Assembly: GCA_003439945.1 (NCBI GenBank) | Contig: QVRM01006564.1 | Location: 842,851-906,850 of the forward strand | Length of the DNA stretch: 64,000 nucleotides | DNA from: Dermanyssus gallinae | Taxonomy: Eukaryota; Arthropoda; Arachnida; Mesostigmata; Dermanyssidae | Direction: 5' to 3' | Shown here: in pieces, positions 24,354-36,132 of the stretch | How positions within the stretch are numbered: position 1 is the first letter of the stretch | Layout: each line of letters begins with the position of its first letter | The notes under the pieces: generated by a model | What the model saw: the letters and a program-made list of their open reading frames with translations, nothing else | Told to the model about the DNA's origin: nothing | The model's database searches: none | Program-made: the position numbers and the translations under genes

Positions 24354-24555
24354 CACGGTTGCTACACTTTTACCTGTTAGAAGGTGCTGTTGTTTGATAC
24401 TGCCTCGGAAACCTGCTAAACATGTTTGTTTGAACCTGTAAATAATACTATATAATGTAATATTATTATTATTTATGTGTGGAAGAAAACAAGGAAGGGG
24501 TGGTAATGGGTGACAAGAAAGCAGTGAATGCGGCTATGTAATATTATCTTCATTA

Positions 24556-24561
24556 AATAAA
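24556..24561 (+). terminator. Candidate polyadenylation signal of the Abraxas-like gene
   Basis: AATAAA 200 bases downstream of the stop codon, just before the (TA)n array and mariner debris. Confidence 0.5.
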
Positions 24562-24620
24562 GCTCTACTCAAATCTAAGGTTTAATCCACGGGATTTTTG
24601 ATTATATATATATATATATA

Positions 24621-25331
24621 TACGAGAGCGGATTAAAAAATTCCAGCTTTTTGAATTTTAAAAATTGAGCCGACACCACCAAGATCTTCCGATTTGTTCT
24701 GCTTAGAACCATTCTGCCATTCATCAGCTACACACAAGTCAAATTTCGCGCCAGTAGTTGGCGTCGTTAATTGTTTTAGTCAGCTATGTACTACGCAGAA
24801 CAAACCGGAATATCTTGGTGGTGTCGGCTCAATTTTTAAAATTCAAAATGCTTTGAACTTCTGGATCCGGTTTCGTTAGCTACAAAGAAGTAAACATTTC
24901 GGATTTTTTTTAAGGAGGTGAAAATAGAGAAGCAACGAATCTGCATAAAGTTCTGTGTTAAAAACCAAACAATTTGTTCCATAGTAGTGAAAATGTCACG
25001 GAATGCTTATGGTGACCAAGGAGTACCCCAAAACACTGTGTATACGTGGTTACGTGATATTGTCAATTTTGCGATGGACATGAGGAGACCGGAGATGACC
25101 CCGTTCGGTAAGGCCGTCGATGCCAATATTAAAAAAGAACGTTAAACAGTTTGTCATATCTCAAAGCAGAATTGATATCAGGGAGACAGCTGAAATTGCA
25201 GATTTTTTTTATATATTTATTCTAATAGACCTGACCGATATGTTATGCGTCAGAAGACTAGCAGCGGAGTAAGATTAAATAAATATTATCTTTTAGAAAT
25301 ATGTATCAGAACTTTTCGATCTGCCCTCGTA
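24621..25331 (+). mobile_element. Internally deleted mariner element with foldback 5' part
   Basis: TA dinucleotides at 24621-24622 and 25330-25331 flank terminal inverted repeats: left CGAGAGCGGATTAAAAAATT, right (inverted) CGAGGGCAGATCGAAAAGTT. Residues from 24918 read KIEKQRICIKFCVKNQ..., the N-terminal helix-turn-helix of a mariner transposase, through QNTVYTW. After a frameshift near 25140 the frame IDIRETAEIADFF matches the next mariner block. The catalytic D,D34D domain is absent: the element is 0.7 kb instead of about 1.3 kb. Its first 260 bases (24621-24880) are themselves an inverted repeat, with arms at about 24641-24702 and 24795-24863, so a related MITE may have formed here or inserted. 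Confidence 0.75.
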
Positions 25332-27062
25332 TATATATGTATATATTTATATAGTAAAGTACATGAAGTAGATGTACACACTTCCTAACAAGTTGAATGA
25401 AGTAGTATATCATACATTCCAGAGTGATACATTGCCAGGACTGTTAGAAGGCATTACAGAAGATGTTTGCAAGACCATGTGATTCAAGCCTGAGCGCACT
25501 CGACCACTGCGTAAGCGTTTACCTAAACAAGACCTTGGAGATTAGGTGGATTGGCCGAGGCGGGCTGACCGTTTGAACACCGCGGTCGCTCGATTTAACA
25601 AACATCGATGTTTTCCCGATTCTTGATCGAGTTACCTGAACAACTGGTCGTCAGGATAACCTCCTCTGCTGAGCCCGTTCGAGCAATGTCTATTACTCCC
25701 GACGTGAAACGAAATCTTTGCAGATGCTGCCAAATATATATAGTGTTCCGCAGAGGCACCTTGGAGCAAATAGTCTGAGATGTTTTGTTGCTTCTGAGAT
25801 AAAAATAAATCTATGCATCTATGATTTTGAGGTGTTGCACGCGAAAAAATAGAACTCCCGTTTCTGCAAATGCTTTTCTAAACGACCTTGTCGCATCTTC
25901 TAGCCGGCGTCGCGTATCCACCAAACGAATCAGAATTTTCCCACGAACACGATGCTGTGCTTAATCAGAATCATCTTGTAAAACCCTGTAATCAAACCGT
26001 GCGCGCTCATTCAAAATACTCAGCTCATTGTCATATTGAACGCACAAGGGCGTAGCTCAGCATATTCTGTGTAAATATTAGCTCGTACTTAACCAGTAAT
26101 CCTAGCCAGTTGCCATTATTTAGATGTGCACAAGTCAATGATCCAGAGTTATGGACATGTTTACTGTTTGAAAGTAAAGCCCTCTTATGAATAAAAACTG
26201 TAAGCAAGCCTATTGCTGTATATATGTGTGTGTATAGTTGGAGTCATTCAGCTGGTGATTGTCGCTCTTCTATCGGCTGGAAGGATCCGGAGACGCAGGT
26301 TATAATGAAAAGGTTAGTCCACTGAGTTAAGAGCAAATAACTTCATCGGAAGCGTCCCGACTGTCCTCAGCTTCACCTCGGAAGCATCGTTTGCATAACT
26401 CGGTATTGAGGGAAAAGAGAAAGAGAAGAGATAATCTTAGTAATTGTTGCATTTAAAACAAATATGTCTTTCATCTAAGGAGACTTTCGTCTAATAATTG
26501 GAGATTCACTCAGGCCAAGCAAAGCCACACAATAACTTTGCTTAAGACACATCCTATGCATAGGCATATTCCTCAATATATTAAATGATGCAGTCTTGTC
26601 GCGCTGAAGGTCACTGGAACAACGCCGCAGATATCATCTAGAAGTATGCTAAAGGGGGCGCTCGGAAAGCGTTTAGCCATGCGCCTTACTAGAGATCGGG
26701 CAACCGCGAGGTTAATATAAATAAATCTAATGTTTTCTGAATAGTTGAACGTCTGAATGTTTTCTGAACTAAACGCTTTGGTGAGAACGCTTTTGAACAT
26801 TTGAATTGAGTCGGAGTGCCGCCATATGTACTACACACGAGGTGGTTCATTCTTTTTATAGAGGTTAACTGGTAAAGCGAGAATGGTATATACTAAATAA
26901 AGGTGCTTACTAATGAATAATTATTTCATTTAATTAATATTTAAATTTGGAAAGACTTAGTTTTCATTAATCTTACAGGTATGGATTCAAATAGACGCCC
27001 TTCTATGCACCAAGGAACAGACATTGAGTTTATTATTAACATATTATATATATCACGGGATC
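25332..27062. other. Spacer, no recognised gene
   Basis: No frame longer than about 75 codons and none with a domain. A box A-like TGGCCGAGGCGG at about 25557 and a GTTCGA at about 25678 hint at a very degenerate SINE, but the spacing is wrong. Confidence 0.4.
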
Positions 27063-27177
27063 TGCTGTTGCTGGAAAAACCACAATACAACAAATGCATG
27101 GGCATCACTTCATTAGACTCGCATAATAAAGTGATGTCTATGCATTTGTTATGTTGTGATTTTTTCCAGCAACAGCA
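27063..27177. repeat. Near-perfect 115-nt hairpin
   Basis: The left arm 27063-27115 and right arm 27124-27177 are inverted copies with about 85-90% pairing and an 8-base loop. Both arms begin with TGCTGTTGCTGGAAAAA and contain AACAAATGCAT and CATCACTT. Size and shape suit either a foldback MITE or a hairpin precursor RNA. Confidence 0.8.
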
Positions 27178-27239
27178 CTGATTCACATGATTCACTAAAT
27201 CTGAAAAATACTCTCTAGGTCATTTCAGGGTTACTTACT

Positions 27240-27400
27240 AGATGCATTTGCTATCCGATTAGACATGAAATGTTTTTAGAGTTGACAACTTTTGGAGTTA
27301 GCCGTAAGTCTGCGCGGAAAGAACAATATCGTCGGCGTACAGAAGCGCGTGAAAAATAACAGACGTTTCCAAACTTGCTGTAAAATAAATCAAAAAAGCT
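27240..27400 (-). mobile_element. Reverse transcriptase fragment (motif C) of a non-LTR element
   Basis: Minus-strand frame FHALLYADDIVLSAQTYG at about 27350-27297, containing the YADD catalytic motif, then a stop. Flanking sequence is too decayed to read. Confidence 0.55.
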
Positions 27401-27494
27401 TTAATCGACAAATGTAAAGCTTCCACTGTAGTTTAGGCTATGCTCATGCTAGCCGAACATTGCGCACTTTTCAGTGTGTATTATCCAGTCTTAA

Positions 27495-27840
27495 CATGAC
27501 TGTGCAGGGGTGCCACAGGGCTACTTAGCCCACTGCTATAGAACATATCATACAACGATGTGCTGTGGTAAGCGACCTTCCCCCCGGGCTCAACGTCTCT
27601 GCCTACGGGCCTATGCTCACGACCTCGACCTTACCGTCCAGGGGCTCGCACAGCGGATTTGTTGCGGAGCCGTGCGAACGAAGGATTTACCGATGTCGCC
27701 CACTCGGCGCAGGCAGCGGGACTTGCCCTCGCCTCTGCTTAGAGAGCGAGGCCACACACTTGGTGGAATGAAGGAACGGTTCCTCGCCTTCCACCTACGC
27801 CTGGAATAGTGTTTTCCTAGATGTAGCTGTAGCATTTCAT
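27495..27840 (+). mobile_element. Reverse transcriptase fragment of a Jockey-like non-LTR element
   Basis: Three partial frames join into an RT palm pattern: GVPQG (27508-27522), LSPLL*NISYNDVL in the next frame, and AYAHDLDLTVQG (about 27609-27644), where the usual YADD has become YAHD. There is at least one stop and two frameshifts. It lies head to head with the minus-strand fragment at 27240-27400, so two different insertions are involved. Confidence 0.55.
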
Positions 27841-28059
27841 TGTCACAATCATTCTCTGCTTTACCAGGTACTTGTGCACTTGCGCTGTTCGGCTAATCGA
27901 GCACGGCTGATTAATTGTGGTATTATCGCTGTTACCGGAGACAGGCGGTTAAACTGGTCGAACCGAGTCTAATTGGAGGCAGCATGACATCGTAACTTCC
28001 CAGAGTTGGGTGGTCGGGCCGTCCACGGTTCTGGTTCGCTTGATTTTTTTAAAATCTGA

Positions 28060-28250
28060 TGAAGGGCTTGACCCGGTTCCAGCGTTTGCATAAACTTCAT
28101 TCATATCAGTGTTGACCACTTGATTGCTGTTGGGGAAACCCTAGATATCTCAGCATGTCAATTTATGTTGCTGCTCTAAACACGCCTGATATAAAAGAGT
28201 AACATGTGTATTAAGATATACATGTTAAGAAAATCATAAATCAATCAACT
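28060..28250 (+). mobile_element. SINE type C, 5'-decayed copy
   Basis: It contains the family core GGGGAAACCCTAGATATCTC at about 28133-28152, then a 3' part ending ATACATGTTAAG and ATAAATCAATCAACT at 28236-28250. The box B region GGTTCCAGC near 28075 is degenerate. It abuts the LINE fragment that starts near 28258. Confidence 0.65.
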
Positions 28251-28257
28251 TTGATTG

Positions 28258-28884
28258 ATTTATGACCCTTTTCAAGATTAAAATAGAACCAATAGCAACA
28301 TTTGGTGTATTACTTATATGGGAGAAATTAGGAGATGCAGATCTACAGTTACTAGATAAAGTTCGATTTTTCTTCATGAAGCGGGCTTTGGGATTAGCTA
28401 ACTCTTGTAGGAATAGAATAGTTCATATATTAGAAGGGGGGGGGGGCTCTAATGACACAGGAATTACAAGTAAAATGGGGTTTACCTAAGACGACGGCCT
28501 TCGTGGCCTACACTATGAAGTGGGGGAAAAAATTAAAGGATATAGACATAGGAATATACACGACGATAGCGATGAGGAGTACAACCTGGCGAGCAGCCGG
28601 ATATAATAATAGGCATCTCACTACGGCATTTGCAGCCCACGGGTTCCATCACGTATTATGCAGCACACAAGAATTCCACAATCCTCAGGAGTGTTGTAGG
28701 TGCGCGAGATGCTTAGGCCATTGTGATAGATACCACGCCGCAGCATGTCCAGCAGTGCAATCAATAGCGGAACTCGCAAGATGAGGGAAGATCCGGTGAT
28801 GCAGAAAACACTGATTCAGATCGATGTACTTATTTAAAATTTACCCAACCTGGGTGTTAATAAACCATAATAAATCAATCAACT
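28258..28884 (+). mobile_element. 3' fragment of a non-LTR retrotransposon
   Basis: The frame 28262-28489 (KIEPIATFGVLLIWEKLGDADLQLLDKVRFFFMKRALGL...) is the thumb/C-terminal region typical of LINE polyproteins. A G-run at 28437-28446 marks a frameshift into 28449-28784, which ends with the zinc knuckle CARCLGHCDRYHAAAC (Cys-x2-Cys-x7-His-x3-Cys). The tail is AATAAACC then ATAATAAATCAATCAACT. The same 15-base string ATAAATCAATCAACT occurs just upstream of the fragment at 28236-28250. Confidence 0.75.
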
Positions 28885-29839
28885 AATGGTACTACCTCGT
28901 AGTGAACGTTGCCACAAGCGCTTCTGATTTTGTGCTCTGTTAGAAAGGCAGATTTCTTAGGACCATGTTTATGATGCTATGTTTTCATATCTACTCGTCA
29001 GCGATTACTTTATCATGTGCCTGCTGGAATACGTGGGGCGTCAAGGCCAATGATGATTAACGTGACCTTCGAACTAAACTAGAGAGTACCGCTTCTAGAG
29101 CCAATTTAGATTCTTCTTTATAGTTGACACCATATATACATGTTTATTTATCTTCGCTGCTGGATAACATAAACAACAAAGTGGGGGAGATTCGAAGCGA
29201 CCTCGCTAACATTTGTGAACGGTTAAGGTCCTAACGTTTGCGGAGGGCTAGGGTTATTATAAATGCAACATAATAAAATCAATACTCTGAATTATTGTTT
29301 TTTACCGTCTGTTATTTTTATTAATTTAAACGACAACTTTTGTGAATATTATACATAAATACAGTATACGTATATATGCATTTTTGATTGAGTTTTTGAT
29401 ATGCAAATACGAGTAATGTACAATCTTTATCAACAGTTTTATGAACAAATGTAACGCAGGCACTGGCTGTGTATACGGATTGTGACAGCATAGGTGATAT
29501 AATGTACCACCGATGCCTTTTATATTAAAAGTACCTATGACACGCCATACTTACTAAATACAATATAAATTTAGCTGAGGTAAATCTTTTTCGCTAGTCG
29601 CTTGTCAGTTTCACTCGGATTTAGTTCCCATGTTAATCACGTGTTCTTCGAGATGACCGCCTTGGAGTTTTCAGAGAACCGATTTCCTTCCTCTGTACGG
29701 CGTTTGTGAACACTTTTGATGTGTGTATAAGCACCAAATATAGCAGTTGCTCCCGTTCCAGCAACAAGGTGGATTTTGCCGCCCCCAGGACGAGTATCTG
29801 CTTGTAACTAACTGCTCTGCCCTTCTAACGAGAAGAGAG

Positions 29840-29881
<42 letters not shown>

Positions 29882-30158
29882 TTTTCATGTCTGTAACGAT
29901 GCGCGTATGTACAAATGTGCAGCTTAACGTGTGGGTGAATAAGGCTGTCTGTGGCCTGTCCTCCAGTAACCGTAGTTGCTATTTGACAGAGGAAGGAGTT
30001 GACTCGCCGTAATTCGCCGCCCACGCTCGCTCTCTCGGCACTTCGCCGACAGCCGAGTACGAAAAGAACAATAGTATTGTCAGCAACGAGAAACAGATGG
30101 AAACGAACAGGGGCAGTACGCGTCACCCCGGCGCGTATATCGTATCTGTGTGTCGGCG
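28885..30158. other. Spacer and probable 3' UTR of the G-alpha gene
   Basis: No recognisable coding sequence. (TA)n at 29843-29879. The part nearest 30159 must include the 3' untranslated region of the minus-strand G-alpha gene, but no single polyadenylation hexamer is convincing. Confidence 0.4.
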
Positions 30159-30418
30159 CTACAACAGCTGGTAGGAGGCGAGATTCCGCTGGAGAATCGT
30201 GCTAAGGACCGTCTCGAAGACCGCCTTCACGTTGGCCGTATCGACAGCGCTCGTGAAATGAGGGTAGACGGGCCGACGAGCCACGGACAGAAGTTTGCTC
30301 TGCACGAACAGAGCGGCGGCATCAACGTTTTCGTCCGGACCTCGAAAGTCGGAGAAATAATACCTGCAAACACATAGATCACATGCATAAACCATAAACA
30401 CTCGATTAACGCCTAGCG

Positions 30419-30490
<72 letters not shown>

Positions 30491-33400
30491 ATTATATATA
30501 TAATATAGGTACTAGACCACGAAGTTTGTCACATTAATCCTGAAACACCCTGTATATGTATGCAAGACTTGTTTATTTTTATATTTCAACATAGACTTAA
30601 TACCTAACAGATAGTATTCTTTAATACCATACATGAGGTCTCCTGTTGTGTTCTAGCTTTCCTGTCTCTAAGGTTGCAGATAGCGCGTCAGAATACGTTT
30701 GATATAATCCTCTCCAGTGAAGTTATATATAAACAAAAAAAAGTTGTATAAAAACTTAGTGAAGTTATAAAGATAACATATGTAGCACAAAGAATCCTCT
30801 CTAGTATTATGTACCTTACACATTAGTTAGAACTCCTTAAGCACCTGACGTATTAGGATGGTTTACAGATGGATGTTCTTATTCTTCGGGTGGCATTCAA
30901 ATAGTGGGATCTAGCACGGCGCCAGCCTAACTGTTTAGACTGCTGCTGCTGCTGCCTTAAAGCCTTAGGGCTGCCCCGCTGAATGTGTCTTGTAAAGGTT
31001 AAGATACTGCGCGATGACTCTGTGGTAGGAGGCTCTTTAGAATTTCTCTACCCACGTTTGTGGTTTTGTTCCCTAGAAAAAGTTGCACGCTTCGTTGCAG
31101 ATGGAGGACTGAAATGATCTATTCAATGTATGTCCTCGATGTGTGCCATTTTGTCGATTATATTGTGTTCCACAATCAACCACACAAGTGTATAACCCCA
31201 CATGTACTGCATACTGTACAAGTATCACGTATAAATAAGAACTAAAGTAGACCACGGTTGCATCGCGGACGCATTCAGGCTAAAAGTAAACATACAGCCC
31301 GATAAGCCGCTTATTAGCTTTTCGCAGGGACGACCTCTCACCTTAGATGACGCTTCGAGTGAAGTATCTTATGCCGAAAGAGATCCATCTTATTGAGGAA
31401 CAGTATCATGAAACAGTTCTGAAAGTAGCGATTCGGCGCGATTCTGCTGAATAGATCAATGCTGTCTTGTAGCCGGTTCTGGAATGATCAAAACGAACAT
31501 CGAATATAGACGTAAGATAGAATCAAATCCGCATGTAAGGGTAGTGCGCATATGTTATTGTTTATTGTACTACTTTTCAACTGTGACCAGGTAACAAGTG
31601 TCAAGATCATACAGATAGGAAAGTGTCAAATTGAATTTGACCATAGAGCCCGTCGGGTAATCGCGTGTATCTATTGGGTTCTCCAGTCTGGCACCGTTGG
31701 TGAGCTATACGTCAGATCGGTAAGTTGAAGATATTTTTAGCATTGAAACTATACCTCACGGCGAGTCCCAAGTTTGTGGGCAATAAACACGAATAGTCTA
31801 GAATTAAAACAACCTCCTCAAAAATGTTTTAAAAAAGGGACGGCGGATAGTTTAGAATTGAAAAAAACCTCCTTTAAAATTATTTCATTTTAGGTCGGTA
31901 GGTAGGTAGGTGCTATACAAGGTTCAAAACAGTAATTTAAAACATAGTTCTATCGCCTATTTGTCGGGTACTCTTTACTGACCTATAGTAAATGTAAAAA
32001 AACATCTGTCGCTCAAAGCACTGGACTGCTTAGCGATTTACAGTTCCAAAAACTACTGAGGTAAGTAATGTATTAATGTAAAGTATCTACGAACTTGGCT
32101 ATCGAAACACACAACAATAGAGACGCTTAAATGATCAAACAAGCGACTCTCAACTGCTTAAGATACGTATAAGCACGGACGGCATTTTCCGTCACAACAA
32201 CAAACAACCATATAATCAGAGCCACAATGCTTCTCAAGTAGGGCGGGAAATAGAACACGAGAGGCGTGGTCTAGGGGGATGGCTAGTGCGCTAGTCATTG
32301 TTGCCATCCACCGGGGTGCCGCCGGTTCGATCCCCGATCAAATTTTCTGTGTGAGCGATGTTCATTCATCGAACAGATGATAAAACTAATCGCTGAGAGA
32401 GCTACCACAACTGAGACTGCTGGGGAAAGTCTAGATATCTCAACATGTTCGGCTTCCGGCACATTGAAGATACAAGATTCTGCTTACGGTGATTTCAAAC
32501 CCGTACGAAACGGAGGATAGTCTAGAGTCATAAAAAGAAATACGCTCCTTACAAAAATGTGGAGGTTAATTTAATTTAACTCTAGGACACGCGGTGGGCA
32601 GTGCTGCTACTGTGGTATGTGCTGTCGCAAGCCTCAATCCACTCTCTCGCATAATAATTGAGCTCGCCAGGCCCGTCGTACAGGTTTGTGTGTTCAGCGT
32701 GATAGCCGGTGACCAGTGACGTCACGCCAACACTAGCAGTTTCTCGGAATCGAATCTCGTTTTTTTCTAGCAGCTTGGCTGTTTCGTGCAATGGTGCTGC
32801 TGAATGCTCGAACGCTCGAACAGCTCGGCGCAACTACATACGTCAATTCAACAATTCAGCTTCAACAAATCCTCGAAGTGCGTAATGGCCGAAGACTACG
32901 GGTCGGCCGGGCGATGGCTGTTGATAGAAAATAGTGCCGCTTACGGACGACGAAGGTAAAACCGCAGAGGATCGTCAATGCGTGCGATAGTGCGAGTTCT
33001 TGTTTCGTTGTGGTGCAATTCAATTGTTCTGAGTCAGACCGCGACAGGCCAGATTGCTGTAGCGTGGTGGTGTCGCGCCTGAGTCATCATTGGAGGGGGG
33101 GGAGGGATACCGAAGGTGCGGGCTCGCCCAGCAATTTCTTCGTAATCATTGCGGGCACCGCCGTGCAGTTGGTGTTTTGGCAAGGCACAAATCAGCTGCG
33201 ATGAAGATTCTGTGCTATCACGATAAATGTTGAAGTATAAATAAAAAAATGTTGAAGTGGTAAAAAATCTAAATTTTCATCTGTTTAAAGCTTGTATATA
33301 TATTATACCAAATTGGGTGTTGATGATATTGTATAACTCTTCCACTGATGATTGACGGTCTTGCCTATTCCATTTTGATTTTAAAATAAATGCATTGCAA

Positions 33401-34352
33401 ACATTTTGAGCCATGCACGGTTTGAAGATGTATGCGTTTCATTGTCGCCCGCGTTTATTCTACAAATGGCCGGCGGTGCTTGCATCAGAATAGAAAGCTC
33501 TCCAATGCTTCAACACAACTCGTGTGTCTTTGCGTGTATGTGGCAGATAAAAAGCAAACAATTCTCTGATGACGGATGTTCACCGTAACAATTCAGCGAA
33601 TGCTGATTTTTCGGTCAGCCTTAACTATCTAGTTTTCTCCATATATATCATTGATGATTGATCCAACCCTATTTTGCACCTGGCTGTCGTTGAGCCCATT
33701 ATCAGCTAGTTTGTGAAAGTCTCTGCCAAAGTGATGGTATTCTTTGGACAAGTGCCAGAAGATCTGTCGTCGCTGCAGCAATGGCCTGCAAGGGTATAAA
33801 ATGAGATCTTCTAGAGGCTCCTTCTAGCGACAACGGAGCACACCAAAAATTCGGCTCGATTACTTGCAGTATTCTGTCCCGGAGCGGGGATTTGGCTGGC
33901 TCCACGCCTTGCTAACGCTGTAAATACTCTGTTTGGCTGTCTGTCCACGCGTCTCAGCGTAGACAAGCTCAATCTCGGAATTCTCCTAGTAAAGCCACAG
34001 CTGTAATTGTTTTAATTTCAGCGATATCGAAGCCTAGGTAAAGTGGCGGACGTCATAGAAGAAGAGGTCATGCTCATGGAAGTCTGCATTAAACCAGGTA
34101 CCTATGAGACAGAATAGCATGCACTAGTCGTCTTGCGTACGAAAAGTGGTGGTGGTGTGCGGCTATCGCCAGCTGGTGTGTTCCACTCGTATGTGTCGCT
34201 AGGGGAGGGACGAATGCGGCCGCCGAATTTGCTCGCAGTAGGGCGCTAGCTATCACGCGACGAATTGCCAGAAGTCAGACGCATCGATGGTTTTTGCATT
34301 TTATTGCCTATTAGGGTGGACGCTAAGCAGTCTCGAAAAAAAGGGATTGTTG

Positions 34353-34404
<52 letters not shown>

Positions 34405-35211
34405 ACCATTTATTTTTATATTAGATCAAGGCGTCTCATTTCAGCTCGTACCCCAAGCTCCATCCCACGCCAAGCATCGCTCCGTAGACGTTCAAATTGT
34501 AGTACTAGCCTACTAAATAGCCTAACTGTAGACCGAACGGGCCTAAACTGCTCAGCGGCTTTAAAGAAGGATGCTGGGGTAAATGTCGGGCTAATCTTAG
34601 TGGTCTAGGGTTAGAGACTCAACAGTAGGAATGCGTATGCCGAGTGGTTATGACCACCTGGTATACGAGTGTGTTTCTGTAGTATTTAATTCCTCTTATC
34701 TCCGGTTTTCTACGAGTGTCTTATATATATATCTATATATATAAATATAAATACGTATATATATAGGGCTTACCGTAAAGGGCTCCATCTGCATGATCAT
34801 GTCGTAGCCGGACAGGGCCACGACGAAGATGACCGCTCGTACGTCCTCGAAGCAGCGCACCCACTTGCTGAGCGTCCACCAGGGCGTCACCGAACTCAGC
34901 GAGATGCCGGCGTCCAGGACGCGCGCCCGCAGAGCGCCCTGACACGCGATGAACTCGGTTTCCATGACTCCGTTCGTCCGCACTCGGGCCCGAAGAACGT
35001 CGCGCACCGTCGGCTCATACTTTTCCGACGTTAGCCGCTCTATATTCTCGAACAGACTGAAGCGTCAACGGCGTTGACAATTCAAACACAACAATGACAG
35101 CAGCAGCAGCAGAAATACACAAAAGCCGTGAATAATAGGGCTTTAGTCATCGACATTGCTCTGCATTATGAATTCTGTTCTCCCTTTATAACCCCTATGC
35201 CAAGCTCTATA

Positions 35212-35276
<65 letters not shown>

Positions 35277-35722
35277 GACCGCCTTCTCCGGACGGCAATT
35301 TTTTTTAAGTTCAATAAGTCTTCATTGAGCTTAAAAAAAAGACGAAAACTGCGCACCGTTGGACATATTCCCATATAAACACAGCCTTTAAAGGCATACT
35401 TATAGGAATGTATGAACGAGTGTCGTTATCTGCTGGAAAACTGCTGTTATTCTGTTGACACACCGCACGAAATGGTCGCCTAGATAAAAACCGCGCAATA
35501 GAGGAAAATACAGAGGAAACTCGATACAGACGGAAAGGCCATAGTCCGTTCACGATCTGGCAGAACGGCAAGTGTGTTTTACCACCATATGATACGTTTC
35601 AATCAGCCCGAAATCAATAACCATCGACCACCAACTGTATTTCATTATAAAATGACATTTTTTTTATTCTAAAGCATTCTTGTGGTTATGTTATTTTAAC
35701 GATCTCAGATTATTTTGCGAAG

Positions 35723-35758
<36 letters not shown>

Positions 35759-36073
35759 GCGGCGTGATCTAAAGGACTAGTGCTCTAGTTATGTTTTCAT
35801 AACCGGTAAAGACAACATCCACCGGTTGTGTCGCCGATTCAATCCATGCTGTTGATCGAATTTTCATTGAGCGTTGCTCATTGACAATGAATGGTAAACT
35901 ATACCGCTGAGAGTCAGCGGCCATGCTCCAAGACCCCTTGGGAAAACCCTAGATATCCTAACATTTCCGCTTATGCTGCCGCTCGAAGCGGCACGGATAC
36001 AAAATACTGACATGCGTATTTAGGTATACATGTGCAGCGAATAATAAATTCTATCTAATCCATATATATATAT

Positions 36074-36132
<59 letters not shown>

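Noticed and set aside
32261..32335. Functional tRNA gene
   Set aside because: Head of a multi-copy SINE; the same body follows at other loci.
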